In this document: positions 28,477-37,471 of the stretch, one piece after another | Layout: every line of letters begins with the position of its first letter | Position numbering within the stretch: position 1 is the stretch's first letter | NCBI RefSeq assembly: GCF_001421965.1 | Contig: NZ_LMLP01000021.1 | Location: 424,362 to 488,361 of the forward strand | Direction: 5' to 3' | Origin: Sphingomonas sp. Leaf67 | GTDB taxonomy: Bacteria; Pseudomonadota; Alphaproteobacteria; Sphingomonadales; Sphingomonadaceae | DNA length: 64,000 nucleotides | Notes under the pieces: generated by a model | Seen by the model: the letters and a program-made list of their open reading frames with translations, nothing else | What the model was told of the DNA's origin: nothing | Databases searched by the model: none | Position numbers and translations under genes: made by a program

Positions 28477-29343
28477 TCAACCGTTGGCGAGCGCTTCCTG
28501 CGCGAACGCACGCACCGCCGGACCGATATCGGCCCGACCCAGCGCCACGGCGATGTTCGCCTGCACCCAGCCGGCCTTGTCGCCGCAATCGTACCGCTTG
28601 CCGTCGAACGTGAAGCCGTGGAACGGCTGGTTGCCGATCAGCTTGGCCATCGCGTCGGTCAGCTGGATTTCGCCACCCGCACCCGGCTCCTGCGAATCGA
28701 GAATCTGCATGACTTCGGGCTGCAAGATGTAACGGCCCGGAATCATCAGGTTCGACGGCGCCTTGCCCTTGGGCTTTTCGACCAGCGCGGTGACTTCGGT
28801 CAGGCGGCCGTCCTGCTTGCCGGGCGAGATGATGCCGTACTTGTCGGTCTCGCTGTCGGGCACTTCCAGCGCGCCGATGACGTTGCCGCCGACCTCATTA
28901 TAGGCTTCGACCATCTGACGCAGGAAACCGCCCACCATCAGTTCGTCGGGCAGCAGCACCGCGAACGGCTCGTCGCCGACGATCTCACGCGCGCACCACA
29001 CCGCATGGCCCAGGCCCAGCGGTTCCTGCTGGCGGACATAGACCGGGCTGCCCGGCTTCTGGCGGATGCCCTCGATCAGCGACATCGACTTGCCACGCGC
29101 CTTCATCGTCGCTTCCAGTTCGTAGGAAACGTCGAAATGATCCTCCAGCGCGCCCTTGCCGCGGCCGGTGACGAAAATGATCTGTTCGATGCCGGCCTCC
29201 AGCGCCTCTTCGACGGCGTACTGGATCAACGGCTTGTCGACGACCGTCAGCATTTCCTTCGGCATCGATTTGGTAGCGGGAAGAAACCGGGTGCCGAGGC
29301 CGGCGACTGGAAAGACTGCCTTGCGAACCTTCTTGATCGTCAT
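28477..29343 (-). CDS. galU: UTP--glucose-1-phosphate uridylyltransferase
   Basis: 288 residues. AVFPVAGLGTRFLPATKSMPK is nearly the textbook nucleotide loop (here from residue ~9), followed by DKPLIQYAVEEA, LGLGHAVWCAR, and LPDELMVGG. The enzyme makes UDP-glucose from glucose-1-P (from Pgm) and UTP, the main precursor for EPS. Single gene, divergent from the phosphatase; convergent with the ubiE operon after only 34 bases. Confidence 0.96.
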   Translation of the reverse strand: MTIKKVRKAVFPVAGLGTRFLPATKSMPKEMLTVVDKPLIQYAVEEALEAGIEQIIFVTGRGKGALEDHFDVSYELEATMKARGKSMSLIEGIRQKPGSPVYVRQQEPLGLGHAVWCAREIVGDEPFAVLLPDELMVGGFLRQMVEAYNEVGGNVIGALEVPDSETDKYGIISPGKQDGRLTEVTALVEKPKGKAPSNLMIPGRYILQPEVMQILDSQEPGAGGEIQLTDAMAKLIGNQPFHGFTFDGKRYDCGDKAGWVQANIAVALGRADIGPAVRAFAQEALANG

Positions 29344-29394
29344 CGTTTCATCCCCAAAATTTGCTGCGCCGCGATAGAGATACGCTGCGGAATT

Positions 29395-29411
29395 GGCAAA
29401 CGACGTTTGCC
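29395..29411. promoter_or_regulatory. 17-base perfect palindrome, candidate operator
   Basis: GGCAAACGACGTTTGCC is an 8-1-8 perfect inverted repeat in the divergent galU/phosphatase promoter region, 52 bases from galU and 76 from the phosphatase start. It has the size of a dimer-binding site. The regulator is unknown. Confidence 0.5.
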
Positions 29412-29486
29412 TGCCGTACTGCCGGCTGCGGCATTGCGGCAGTTCATTGATCGTACAGCCCCTTTCCCCTAAGGGCGACGCGGATC

Positions 29487-30269
29487 ATGGTGTTCTCCAA
29501 GCTATTTCGCAGGCCCGCAACCCCCGCCCCACGCGTTCCCGACGATGTCGTCGTGTATGCGATCGGTGACGTGCATGGGCGGCTCGATTGCCTCGACGAT
29601 CTGCTTGGGCAGATCGACGCCGATCCGGCACGCGGCGGACGGCGGCCGGTGCTGGTTTTCCTCGGCGACCTGATCGATCGAGGCCCGGAATCGCGTGGCG
29701 TTGTCGACCGGGTCATGGCGATGTGCGCGGCCAGCGTCGATGTGCATTGCCTGTGCGGCAATCACGAGGAACTGCTGCTCTCCGCTGCAGAAGGTGCCCG
29801 CCAGGCGCTCGGCGTCTTCGCACGCGCCGGTGGCAAGGAAACGCTGCTGAGCTACGGCGTCGACGAAGCGGCCTATGAGCGAGAAGATCTGAAGGGCGTC
29901 CAGCGCCTGATCGCCGGGCATGTGCCGGCGGCGCATCTCGACTTTCTACGCGGCCTGCCCGACCAGTTGGTCGTTGGGGAGTATGTGTTCGTTCACGCCG
30001 GCATCCGCCCCGGCGTTCCGCTCGATGCGCAGAAATCCTCGGACTTGCGCTGGATTCGCTCGCCATTTCTCGACCATGTCGGCCGCTATGAACGTTTCGT
30101 CGTGCATGGCCACACCGTAACGCAAGATCCCGACATCCGCGCCAACCGCATCGGCATCGACACCGGTGCCTATCGCACCGGCCGATTGACCGCGCTGGTG
30201 CTGGAGGGGGACACGCGGCGGTTCCTGTCGACGGCCCTGTCCGCAGGCAACTACGCCGCAGCGGCGTAA
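29487..30269 (+). CDS. PPP-family serine/threonine phosphatase-like protein
   Basis: 260 residues. Metallophosphatase motifs are complete: GDVHGR (~28-33), GDLIDRGPES (~60-69), GNHEELL (~94-100), and later VHGHT and the closing HAGIRPG. These bind two metal ions. Bacterial members (PphA/PrpA-like) dephosphorylate proteins or act as diadenosine tetraphosphatases. The substrate is not known. It is cytosolic with no signal peptide. Confidence 0.85.
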   Translation: MVFSKLFRRPATPAPRVPDDVVVYAIGDVHGRLDCLDDLLGQIDADPARGGRRPVLVFLGDLIDRGPESRGVVDRVMAMCAASVDVHCLCGNHEELLLSAAEGARQALGVFARAGGKETLLSYGVDEAAYEREDLKGVQRLIAGHVPAAHLDFLRGLPDQLVVGEYVFVHAGIRPGVPLDAQKSSDLRWIRSPFLDHVGRYERFVVHGHTVTQDPDIRANRIGIDTGAYRTGRLTALVLEGDTRRFLSTALSAGNYAAAA

Positions 30270-30349
30270 ACGCCAACCGTTCCTGAACAATGACAAGCAC
30301 GGCAAGCCGCTGTGACTGGCATCGCCCGATGCGTTGATCGCCGGACGAA

Positions 30350-30380
30350 CGAAAAAGGGCGCCCCAACGGAGCGCCCCTT
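30350..30380 (-). terminator. Terminator after the small secreted protein gene
   Basis: On the minus strand AAGGGGCGCTCC, a short loop, then GGGGCGCCCTT runs into TTTTC. The stem has one bulge and one mismatch. It ends transcription of the gene at 30415-30651. Confidence 0.75.
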
Positions 30381-30414
30381 CCCTAGACTGAAGCGCGGTT
30401 TCCCGCGCGAGCAA

Positions 30415-30651
30415 TCAGTTGCTGTCCGAATCGCTGTCCGAATCGGCAACAACGACGATGCCCGCAACGACAGCAGCCGCGGCGAGAAGCGCCACGATGA
30501 TGCCGCCGCCGGCCAGCTTTTCGCCCTTGGCGGCCGGAGCCGAAGCGCGAGCAACCGACAGCTTCGAAGCGTTGGCGGCGGTCGCAACCGTCGGAGCAAC
30601 GGTCATCGAAACGGCCGAAGCCGCGATCAGCATGTTCTTAGCAAAACCCAT
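30415..30651 (-). CDS. Small exported protein with DSDSDSDS tail
   Basis: 78 residues. A signal peptide (MGFAKNMLIAASAVSMTVAP, cleavage likely after ATAA), a short basic stretch, one membrane helix (GGIIVALLAAAAVVAGIVVV) and an acidic tail DSDSDSDSN. ATG 30651 has AGGGAG 7 bases upstream and a terminator follows, so it is a self-contained gene. Sphingomonads encode many such short proteins; none has a known role that I can assign. Confidence 0.75.
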   Translation of the reverse strand: MGFAKNMLIAASAVSMTVAPTVATAANASKLSVARASAPAAKGEKLAGGGIIVALLAAAAVVAGIVVVADSDSDSDSN

Positions 30652-30886
30652 GTCAACACTCCCTTGTATCTCTACACGTCGAGCGGCCCTTCGCATACGG
30701 TCCGCCCCCCTGCAAGCTTAATCATACCAATCACGGCCAACCGTTTCCGGTTCCGGACGAGCATAATACGCCTTGCGCACGGCTGAAACTCACCGGGGCG
30801 TGCCCGGTTTCGTTCGCAATCGCGGAAGTTCAGTATGCAATGCGGTACCAATTAGGGCAAGCGCACTGCGTCCGATGATGATCGGA

Positions 30887-31924
30887 TTATCGGAGCGGCT
30901 GGTCGCGCGTCGCTATGATCGGCGGCACGTACGGGATCGGCGCGCCGGGCGGGATCGCCGCGATCTCCAAGGCGATATTTTCCGCACGTTTTCCTGCGGA
31001 TGAATGGGTCCGGCTATGAAAAATGCCGCCGTCGATCCGGGCACCGGGTCCTTTCCAGAACGCAACGGCCGACGCCGGATCCCAACGCGCATTGCGGAGC
31101 AGATGGACGCTCAGCCGGTCGGCGTCGTCTTCGGTCATGCGAAAGATGCGTCCATTTCGGCCCAATTCGCGCAGCAGGCCACGACTTACCTTCGCCGCTT
31201 CAAGGCGGACATGGTGGCGCAGGATATTGTGCGACAATTCATGCGCAACGACGACGGCAAGTTGCGAATCGTCGAAACGTTCGAGAAACTGGCTGGAAAT
31301 CTGCACCAGCCGGCCATCGGCGACGGCATCCATCGATGGTCCGACCCGCAATTCGAACAGCGTTCGACATCCGGGTGAGGCCGGGACGGTCACCGGGCGT
31401 TCCTGGCCTGCACGGCGCAGGATCATTGCCAACGGTCGATCGGACGGTTGCGCTTCCAGCATCACGGCGAAGGCGTCGCGGGTTGCGACATGACCACCGC
31501 CGCTCGCGACCGGCACCGGCCGTGCGTTTACGCTGACGATGGAATCGTTCGCTCGCACCCCGGCGCGGTCGGCGGGACTGCCGGGTACGACCGCTTCGAC
31601 CGCGATCGCGGATTCGAAGCCGAAGGTCGTGCGGGCAGTCGCCTGCTCACTGACGTCATACTGATCGATGGCGTGCACGATCAGTCCGGTGACGGGCGCG
31701 CGATCGGCGCACAGCGCAGCATTGGCGTGGGCCAGCCGATAGCCGATCGCCCCCAGCCGCAGATCGGCAGCGCGAAGTGTTTCCAGGGTTGCCTGGTCCG
31801 TCCCGGTGGTGACGGCGGTATTCGGCGCAGCACCGATCGTCAGCAATATCGTCGCGAGCAAAACGGGGTGCCGTGTCCGAACCACCCGGCGATGCTCGGC
31901 GATCCAAGGAAAGCGAAAGGACAT
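30887..31924 (-). CDS. M48-type metalloprotease with PDZ domain
   Basis: 345 residues. A hydrophobic segment at ~20-32 (signal anchor), a PDZ-like domain at ~100-180 (VEAVVPGSPADRAGVRANDSI), then the zinc motif HELSH at 228-232 and the third ligand in TEDDADRL (~265). The order, PDZ before a short peptidase domain, is less common than peptidase alone. It would act in the periplasm, perhaps in envelope quality control. The gap to the next gene upstream holds a terminator for the FKBP gene. Confidence 0.8.
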   Translation of the reverse strand: MSFRFPWIAEHRRVVRTRHPVLLATILLTIGAAPNTAVTTGTDQATLETLRAADLRLGAIGYRLAHANAALCADRAPVTGLIVHAIDQYDVSEQATARTTFGFESAIAVEAVVPGSPADRAGVRANDSIVSVNARPVPVASGGGHVATRDAFAVMLEAQPSDRPLAMILRRAGQERPVTVPASPGCRTLFELRVGPSMDAVADGRLVQISSQFLERFDDSQLAVVVAHELSHNILRHHVRLEAAKVSRGLLRELGRNGRIFRMTEDDADRLSVHLLRNARWDPASAVAFWKGPGARIDGGIFHSRTHSSAGKRAENIALEIAAIPPGAPIPYVPPIIATRDQPLR

Positions 31925-31996
31925 CCGTCACCGATAGCATGATCGCAAAGCCCAAGGCGATGCCGGACAGGCTGCCGGGTATCGGCCCACCGAAAC

Positions 31997-32028
31997 GAAA
32001 AACGGCGCCGGAAACCTCCGACGCCGTT
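31997..32028 (-). terminator. Terminator after the FKBP gene
   Basis: Minus strand: AACGGCGTCGG, loop, CCGGCGCCGTT followed by TTTCG. The 11-bp stem contains a mismatch. It starts 22 bases past the FKBP stop. Confidence 0.75.
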
Positions 32029-32050
32029 CTCGATCGAACCGGTCTCGCGT

Positions 32051-32665
32051 TTAACGCATGCCGGGCGGAAGCGCCTGTCCGGGGGGCGGTGCGCCGGCAC
32101 CACCGCCCTGCTGCTGCATCATCTGTTGCATCTGCATCTGCTGCAGCACTGCCTCGGGGATGAATTCGATCATGTCGACATCGAACACCAGCACCTGCTT
32201 CGACAGTTTCTTGACCTCCGGCGACATCGGCGGCGCACCTTCGGGACGCGGTGCGCCATAGCCGAGCGCCGGCGGCAACCAGAAACGATATCGCGACCCC
32301 TTCGACATCAGCTTCAACGCCTCTCCGAACCCCGGAACGACCTGCTTGGGCGACATCGGGGTCGGGTTGCGGCTCTGGTCGAAGATCGTGCCGTCCGTCA
32401 ACTTGCCGACATAGTTGATCAGCGTCACGTCGGCATCGGTCGGGGTCGGGCCGCTACCCTTGGTCAGCACTTCATATTGCAGACCGCTGGCAGTCGTGAC
32501 GACGCCGGGCCGCGATGCATTGGCGGCAAGGAACGAGGCCGTTTCGCTGCGCGAACCAACCCAGGCGAAACCGGCCGCGACCAGCAACGCGAGCGCGATC
32601 CCGATCCACACCCAGACGATATGACGCTGCTTGACAGGCTGCAGCGGAACGGCAGTGACCGACAT
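32051..32665 (-). CDS. FKBP-type peptidyl-prolyl isomerase, membrane anchored
   Basis: 204 residues. One N-terminal membrane helix (~19-37), then an FKBP domain with TASGLQYEVLTKGSGPTP, VTLINYVGKLTDGTIFDQS, VVPGFGEALKLMSKGSRYRF and LPPALGYG. The tail is Met/Gln/Pro-rich. It faces the periplasm and catalyses proline isomerisation. ATG 32665 has AAGGGG 5 bases upstream; a GTG two codons earlier is also possible. Confidence 0.9.
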   Translation of the reverse strand: MSVTAVPLQPVKQRHIVWVWIGIALALLVAAGFAWVGSRSETASFLAANASRPGVVTTASGLQYEVLTKGSGPTPTDADVTLINYVGKLTDGTIFDQSRNPTPMSPKQVVPGFGEALKLMSKGSRYRFWLPPALGYGAPRPEGAPPMSPEVKKLSKQVLVFDVDMIEFIPEAVLQQMQMQQMMQQQGGGAGAPPPGQALPPGMR

Positions 32666-32753
32666 CGACACCCCTTTGGCACGCCTCGCGCACCCGATCT
32701 CAGGAAACCGGCGGCATCGTCGGCATCATCGCCGGCGGACCGCAATCGCGGAA

Positions 32754-32960
32754 TTACCGGGCGCTGTCGCGCTCGAGGCGCTTGCGCTCCATCTTGCGCG
32801 CCCGGCTGATCGCTGCCGCCCGTTCGCGAGCGCGCTTTTCCGAAGGCTTTTCGTAATGACGACGCAGCTTCATTTCGCGATACACACCCTCGCGCTGCAG
32901 CTTCTTCTTAAGCGCGCGCAGGGCCTGATCGACATTATTTTCACGAACCATGATCTGCAT
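32754..32960 (-). CDS. rpsU: 30S ribosomal protein S21
   Basis: 68 residues, typical S21: [20 protein letters not shown], then [18 protein letters not shown] and a basic helical tail. It helps 30S initiation. Single gene with its own upstream gap, transcribed away from the response-regulator gene. Confidence 0.95.
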   Translation of the reverse strand: MQIMVRENNVDQALRALKKKLQREGVYREMKLRRHYEKPSEKRARERAAAISRARKMERKRLERDSAR

Positions 32961-33083
32961 GAGGTCGAAAAACTCCGGGTCTTTTCATTGCAATAGAATA
33001 GGGTTCGCCGAAGCATGGCCGCGGCGTGACGCTTTCCCCTAACAGGAGTGCTCTCTGCGGGCAAGCGTGAGCGCCTGCCGGGG

Positions 33084-33473
33084 TCAGAACAGCAGGTCGC
33101 CTCCGGCGCGTCGGGCCAATATCCGGCCGATCGCGTCAAACAACGCATCCATCGCCACCGGCTTGAACAGAACTTCGTCGGCGCCCGCGGCAAGACATCG
33201 CTCGGTCAGGTCGATCGCCGTATCGGCGGTGACGATGATGATCGGCAGCGTCTGTTTCGCATCCTCGCGCGCCCGCACGCGACGGATGACCTCGAACCCG
33301 TCCATGCCGGGCATCCGCAGGTCGAGCAGGACCAGATCGAATTCTTCCTCGTCGATCCGGCGCAGCCCGGCTTCGGCCAGATCCGCCTCGACCATGGTCG
33401 CACCGGCGACGTCCAGCATGTCGCGGACGACCCGGCGATTCATCGCGTCATCCTCGACGAACAGGATCCTCAT
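33084..33473 (-). CDS. Single-domain response regulator
   Basis: 129 residues, receiver domain only. Acidic pocket EDD (7-9), phospho-acceptor Asp51 in LLDLRMPGMDG, Thr in VTADT (~82) and Lys104 in FKPV are all present, so it can be phosphorylated. With no output domain it must act by protein contact, as CheY or DivK do. It lies 61 bases after the hybrid kinase on the same strand, its likely donor. Confidence 0.9.
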   Translation of the reverse strand: MRILFVEDDAMNRRVVRDMLDVAGATMVEADLAEAGLRRIDEEEFDLVLLDLRMPGMDGFEVIRRVRAREDAKQTLPIIIVTADTAIDLTERCLAAGADEVLFKPVAMDALFDAIGRILARRAGGDLLF

Positions 33474-33534
33474 GCGTCACCGATCCGAAGGATCGCCCTG
33501 TTTTCAAAGCTTTGCATATCGAAATCCGCTATCG

Positions 33535-35973
33535 CTACGCCGCATTTGAAACAAGGGCTGTTGGCACCGCACCCTGGTTATCCCGAACGACGAACAATGC
33601 ATCGATAAGTTGCTTAGCGGAAACCGGCTTGTTTAGCAATGTAATGACGCCCTCGTCGACATTTACGTCATATTCTTCTGCGTTGCGCATCAGAACGGCC
33701 GGCACCGGCGCTGTCCGCAACTCCGTCCCGATCTCGGCAAGATCGCGCTCCGGCACATCGCTGCCAGCGCGGACTGCTTTCATATCCATCAACAAGGCGA
33801 GCACCCTGCCCCCGGCCAACAGCTCGCGCACCGTCGCCACGTCGTCGACGAACGCGATCGCCGCGCTGTGATCGGCAAACAGGGTCCGCATCATCCCCCG
33901 CGCGATCGGATTGCGTTCGAGAATGACCAGCTTGTCCGGACCGGCCACGTCGCCCCCGTCCGTTTCCCCCGGAGTCGCCGGCGTCACCGGCAGGTCGAGC
34001 GTGAAGGTCGACCCTTTGCCCGCGACACTCGTGACGCGAATGTCTCCACCCATCGCACGGGCGAGGTTGCGACAGATGGTCAGCCCGAGGCCGGTACCGC
34101 CGAAGCGGCGCGTCGTGCTGTTGTCGGCCTGCTGAAACGATTCGAAGACATCATCGATACGGTCGGCGGCGATACCGATGCCGGTATCGGTCACCGCGAT
34201 CCGGACATGATGGTCGTCACCCTCGACTCGCAGGCCGATGCCGCCGGTTTCGGTGAACTTCAACGCATTCGACAGCAGGTTGAAGAGGATCTGACGCAGC
34301 CGTACCGGATCCCCCTCGATCCAGCGGGGGACCTGCCCGATCCCGAGCGTGAAGCGCAGCCCGCAATCCTCCGCGTGCCGCCGCGACGATCGCGCCAGCG
34401 TCTCGACCGTCTCGATCAGGTCGGTCGGAATACGTTCGACCGACAGATTGCCCGACTGCATCTTGGCGACGTCGAGAATATCGTCGACCAGCGCGCGCAT
34501 CGTGACCCCGGCGTCGTGGACGATGCCCAACCGGTCACGCAGGTCGGGCGTCAGTCGCTGATCGCGCAACATCACCTGCGCCATGCCGAGGATGCCGTTG
34601 AGCGGGGTGCGGATCTCATGGCTGGTCGTCGCCAGGAAATCACCCTTGGCCTTCAACGCCTTTTCCAGCGCGACATTGCTCGCCGCCAATTCGACGTTGG
34701 CGTCGCGTACCGCATTCCGGCTCCGGCGAAGCGTAATGAGACCGAAGGTCAACAGCGCGACCAGCACCGCGACCGCAGCCGCGATGCCGCCGAACAGGAT
34801 GCGCTGGTATCGCGCGCTCGCCCGCTCGAACACGATGTTGCGGCGCAGTTCCTCCTGCTTCAGCCGGGCAATGCGCAGTTCCTGGTTCTGAAAATCGAAC
34901 CGCGCCGCCATCAACGCGGTCTTGGTCGAGGTGGTGAGCTTCGTCGCCTGTTCGTTCAGCCGGCTGAGTGCTTCCAGATGGGCGAGCGATTTCGGTGCAT
35001 CGCCGACCGCCGAATAGACGGCATAGGCGTTCTGATGATTGTCGCGCGCGGGAAGCCCGGTCGTGCGCAGATCGACCCCGTCGAATGCGGCATCGACCAG
35101 CTGCACCGCCAACGCCGTGTCGCCGCGATCGATCGCCACCCGTGCCGCCAGTGTGCGCAGCTGGTCCAGCGAGGCCTTCGACCCCACCGCTTCCGCGATC
35201 TTCATACCCGCCATGACCGACTGCCAGGCCGCCGCATCATTGCCCGCCGCGCGCTGCGTCCGCGCGAGGTTGCGCAGGATCTGCACTTCGAACGACGGAT
35301 TGTTCAGCCGGCGTACCGCGACCAGCGCCCGTTCGAAATCTACGATCGCGCGTTGATAGTCGCGCATCTCGCTGATCACGTTGCCGCGATTGTTCAGCAG
35401 CGAAACCGACAGCAGGGGATCGCCGCCATAGGTCTCGATCGCCTGCTCGTAATAGCGAAGCGCCGCTTCGAAATCGCTGCCCTGCCGATACAGGGCACCG
35501 ATGCTGAGCAACGCCATGGCCTGCCCGCGCCGATCACCGGCGGCAAGATAGACGCGATAGGCCGATTGATAATCGCCCAGCGCCGCTGCCACCTGCCCCT
35601 CATCGGCGGACAAGTCGCCCCGCGTACGCAGCGCGTCGCCCTCGATCGCGACACGGGGAGAGAGCCTGGCGAGGATCGCCAGCGAACGGTCGACCGCGCG
35701 CTTGGCGGCCGCTTCCTGATCGAGCCGGATATAAGCCTCGGCCTGCAACCAGATGCTGGCGGCGACCAGTCGTGAGGAGGCACCGTCACGCTGCAGGGCG
35801 ACACGCTCCAGTTCCTGCCCGGCCCGCAAACCGGCGCGGGGTTCGGCGACCAGCGCGGCGCGAATCACATCAAAACGGCGGTCCAGCGGGTCGACGCCCG
35901 GCTGCGCACTTGCTGGCAACGCGCTGGTCGCCATTAAGAGAGTCAGGGCAAGGAGCGGGAGACGCAAGCGCAT
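33535..35973 (-). CDS. Hybrid histidine kinase with periplasmic TPR sensor and atypical receiver
   Basis: 812 residues. Signal peptide at 1-23, TPR-type helices at ~60-345 that would lie in the periplasm, a short coiled coil, a membrane helix at ~392-415, HisKA with His452 in TTSHEIRTPLNG, and HATPase_c with NLLSNALKF (~565-573), DTGIG (~596-600) and GGTGLGL. A C-terminal receiver (~680-800) keeps Asp730 and Lys782 but has Glu-Arg (686-687) in place of the usual Asp pair, so its phosphorylation is doubtful. Upstream EAL and downstream receiver genes suggest one signalling unit. Confidence 0.9.
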   Translation of the reverse strand: MRLRLPLLALTLLMATSALPASAQPGVDPLDRRFDVIRAALVAEPRAGLRAGQELERVALQRDGASSRLVAASIWLQAEAYIRLDQEAAAKRAVDRSLAILARLSPRVAIEGDALRTRGDLSADEGQVAAALGDYQSAYRVYLAAGDRRGQAMALLSIGALYRQGSDFEAALRYYEQAIETYGGDPLLSVSLLNNRGNVISEMRDYQRAIVDFERALVAVRRLNNPSFEVQILRNLARTQRAAGNDAAAWQSVMAGMKIAEAVGSKASLDQLRTLAARVAIDRGDTALAVQLVDAAFDGVDLRTTGLPARDNHQNAYAVYSAVGDAPKSLAHLEALSRLNEQATKLTTSTKTALMAARFDFQNQELRIARLKQEELRRNIVFERASARYQRILFGGIAAAVAVLVALLTFGLITLRRSRNAVRDANVELAASNVALEKALKAKGDFLATTSHEIRTPLNGILGMAQVMLRDQRLTPDLRDRLGIVHDAGVTMRALVDDILDVAKMQSGNLSVERIPTDLIETVETLARSSRRHAEDCGLRFTLGIGQVPRWIEGDPVRLRQILFNLLSNALKFTETGGIGLRVEGDDHHVRIAVTDTGIGIAADRIDDVFESFQQADNSTTRRFGGTGLGLTICRNLARAMGGDIRVTSVAGKGSTFTLDLPVTPATPGETDGGDVAGPDKLVILERNPIARGMMRTLFADHSAAIAFVDDVATVRELLAGGRVLALLMDMKAVRAGSDVPERDLAEIGTELRTAPVPAVLMRNAEEYDVNVDEGVITLLNKPVSAKQLIDALFVVRDNQGAVPTALVSNAA

Positions 35974-35983
35974 TGGAGCAAAC

Positions 35984-35999
35984 TAACCCGATTGGGTTA
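35984..35999. promoter_or_regulatory. Inverted repeat upstream of the hybrid kinase
   Basis: TAACCCGATTGGGTTA is a 6-4-6 perfect inverted repeat, 11 bases upstream of the kinase start and 15 bases from the EAL gene's stop. It could bind a regulator or affect translation of the kinase. Confidence 0.4.
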
Positions 36000-36013
36000 A
36001 TGATTGGTACCGC

Positions 36014-37378
36014 TTAACCGGTCTTCCACTGACCTTCGTTGCGCAGGAACGACAGGCGCGGACTGGCCATCGCCGCAAGATGGCGTTCTTCCAGCAAAAA
36101 GGTGCGGAACGCAGCGAACTCGATCGGGCGGCTGATCAGATAGCCCTGCACCATGTCGCAGCCCATGACGCCGAGCAGCGCCAGCGCGGCGGGTGTTTCG
36201 ACGCCTTCGGCGGTCACTTCCATGTCCAGCGCATGGGCGAGATCGATCGTCGAGCGCACGATCAGCGGATCACGGTTGCTGCTGGTCAACTGGGTGACGA
36301 ACAGCTTGTCGATCTTCAATTCGCTGGCGGGCAGACGCTTGAGATAGGCCAGCGACGACAGGCCGGCTCCATAATCGTCGATCGCCAGCGGCACGCCGAT
36401 CTCGCTGAACGTCCGCAGATTGGCGATCGCGCTTTCGGGATCGCGGATGACGGCGGTTTCGGTGATCTCGAACCCGACACGTGCGTCGCCTTCGCGGACG
36501 AGTCGGCAGGCCTCGCGGACGAACACCGGATCGGACAGCAAGACGCCCGACATGTTGATGAAGATCGGAATGTCGTAGCCAGCCGCCGCAAGCATGCGCT
36601 GATCGGCGATCACCCGGCGGATGGTCCACAGCGTCAGCGCACCGATGACGTTCGATCGCTCGGCGGCCTCGATGAAATCGCCGGGCAGCACCAGCCCGCG
36701 CGTCGGATGCCGCCACCGCACCAGCGCTTCGGCACTCGCCACGCATTGCTGGCGCACCCGCACCTTGGGCTGATATTGCAGGAATATCTGCCCGTCCTCG
36801 ATCGCGCCGGGCAGGTCGCGCATCAGCTGGACCGGGTCGTGACCCGCGGCGGGGTCGTTCAGATCGCGTACGACATCCGCGCCGATCTGCTGTCCGTCGA
36901 CAAGCGCAAGCTCGGCCGCCTCGATCAGCCGGACCTCGTCGGCCTCGCGCACCCGGCCACCCACGCCGCCGATTCGCAACGTCACGCGATAGCTTTCGCC
37001 GTTCAGGTCGAACGGCTGCACCATCGCCGCGCGGATACGCTCGGCCATGGCGTTGCCGGCCGTGGCCGAATCGCGCTCGAACTTGATCTCCAATCCGCTC
37101 CGGCCGACCGGCGTGATCCGGCTATCGGCGATCATCGCGCTCAGACGCGCGGCAATGTCGGTCAGCGCCACCCCTGCGCCGACGACGCCGAACTGCCGTC
37201 GCAACGCGGCGAAGTCCTCGATTTCGGCGAGAAACAGGAAGCGATATCCGGCAGAGGGCGCGACGGCGCATGCCGAGATCGATCCGTCGCGCACAGCGAC
37301 CGGCGACAGGGGCCGCTGCCCCCTCCCGTGTCCTGACGGCCCGACCAGCGGGATATGTTCCGAATCGGCGCGTGCCAT
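36014..37378 (-). CDS. c-di-GMP phosphodiesterase with degenerate GGDEF domain
   Basis: 454 residues, no membrane helix. Residues ~45-170 are a GGDEF-like fold whose signature has decayed to GRSGLEIKF, so no cyclase activity. The EAL domain (~185-430) keeps the catalytic set: Glu217 in AEALVRW, Asn275 in FINMSG, Glu304 in FEITE, Asp334-Asp335 in AIDDYGAG, Lys355 in LKIDK, Glu391 in EGVE and Gln411. It should hydrolyse c-di-GMP to pGpG. First gene of the EAL-kinase-receiver run; a CtrA-like site lies ~95 bases upstream. Confidence 0.92.
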   Translation of the reverse strand: MARADSEHIPLVGPSGHGRGQRPLSPVAVRDGSISACAVAPSAGYRFLFLAEIEDFAALRRQFGVVGAGVALTDIAARLSAMIADSRITPVGRSGLEIKFERDSATAGNAMAERIRAAMVQPFDLNGESYRVTLRIGGVGGRVREADEVRLIEAAELALVDGQQIGADVVRDLNDPAAGHDPVQLMRDLPGAIEDGQIFLQYQPKVRVRQQCVASAEALVRWRHPTRGLVLPGDFIEAAERSNVIGALTLWTIRRVIADQRMLAAAGYDIPIFINMSGVLLSDPVFVREACRLVREGDARVGFEITETAVIRDPESAIANLRTFSEIGVPLAIDDYGAGLSSLAYLKRLPASELKIDKLFVTQLTSSNRDPLIVRSTIDLAHALDMEVTAEGVETPAALALLGVMGCDMVQGYLISRPIEFAAFRTFLLEERHLAAMASPRLSFLRNEGQWKTG

Positions 37379-37471
37379 GATGTCTGACGCTACCCCGCAA
37401 ACCCCGAAGCATCCGTTAACGCTCCCAATCGCGACGAGATGGTTTTCTTGTAATTTGAGATTGGCCTATGG

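Noticed and set aside
33868..35775. A 635-codon open frame opposite the hybrid histidine kinase
   Set aside because: Composition is typical of antisense reading in GC-rich DNA, with no motif; the kinase on the other strand is certain.
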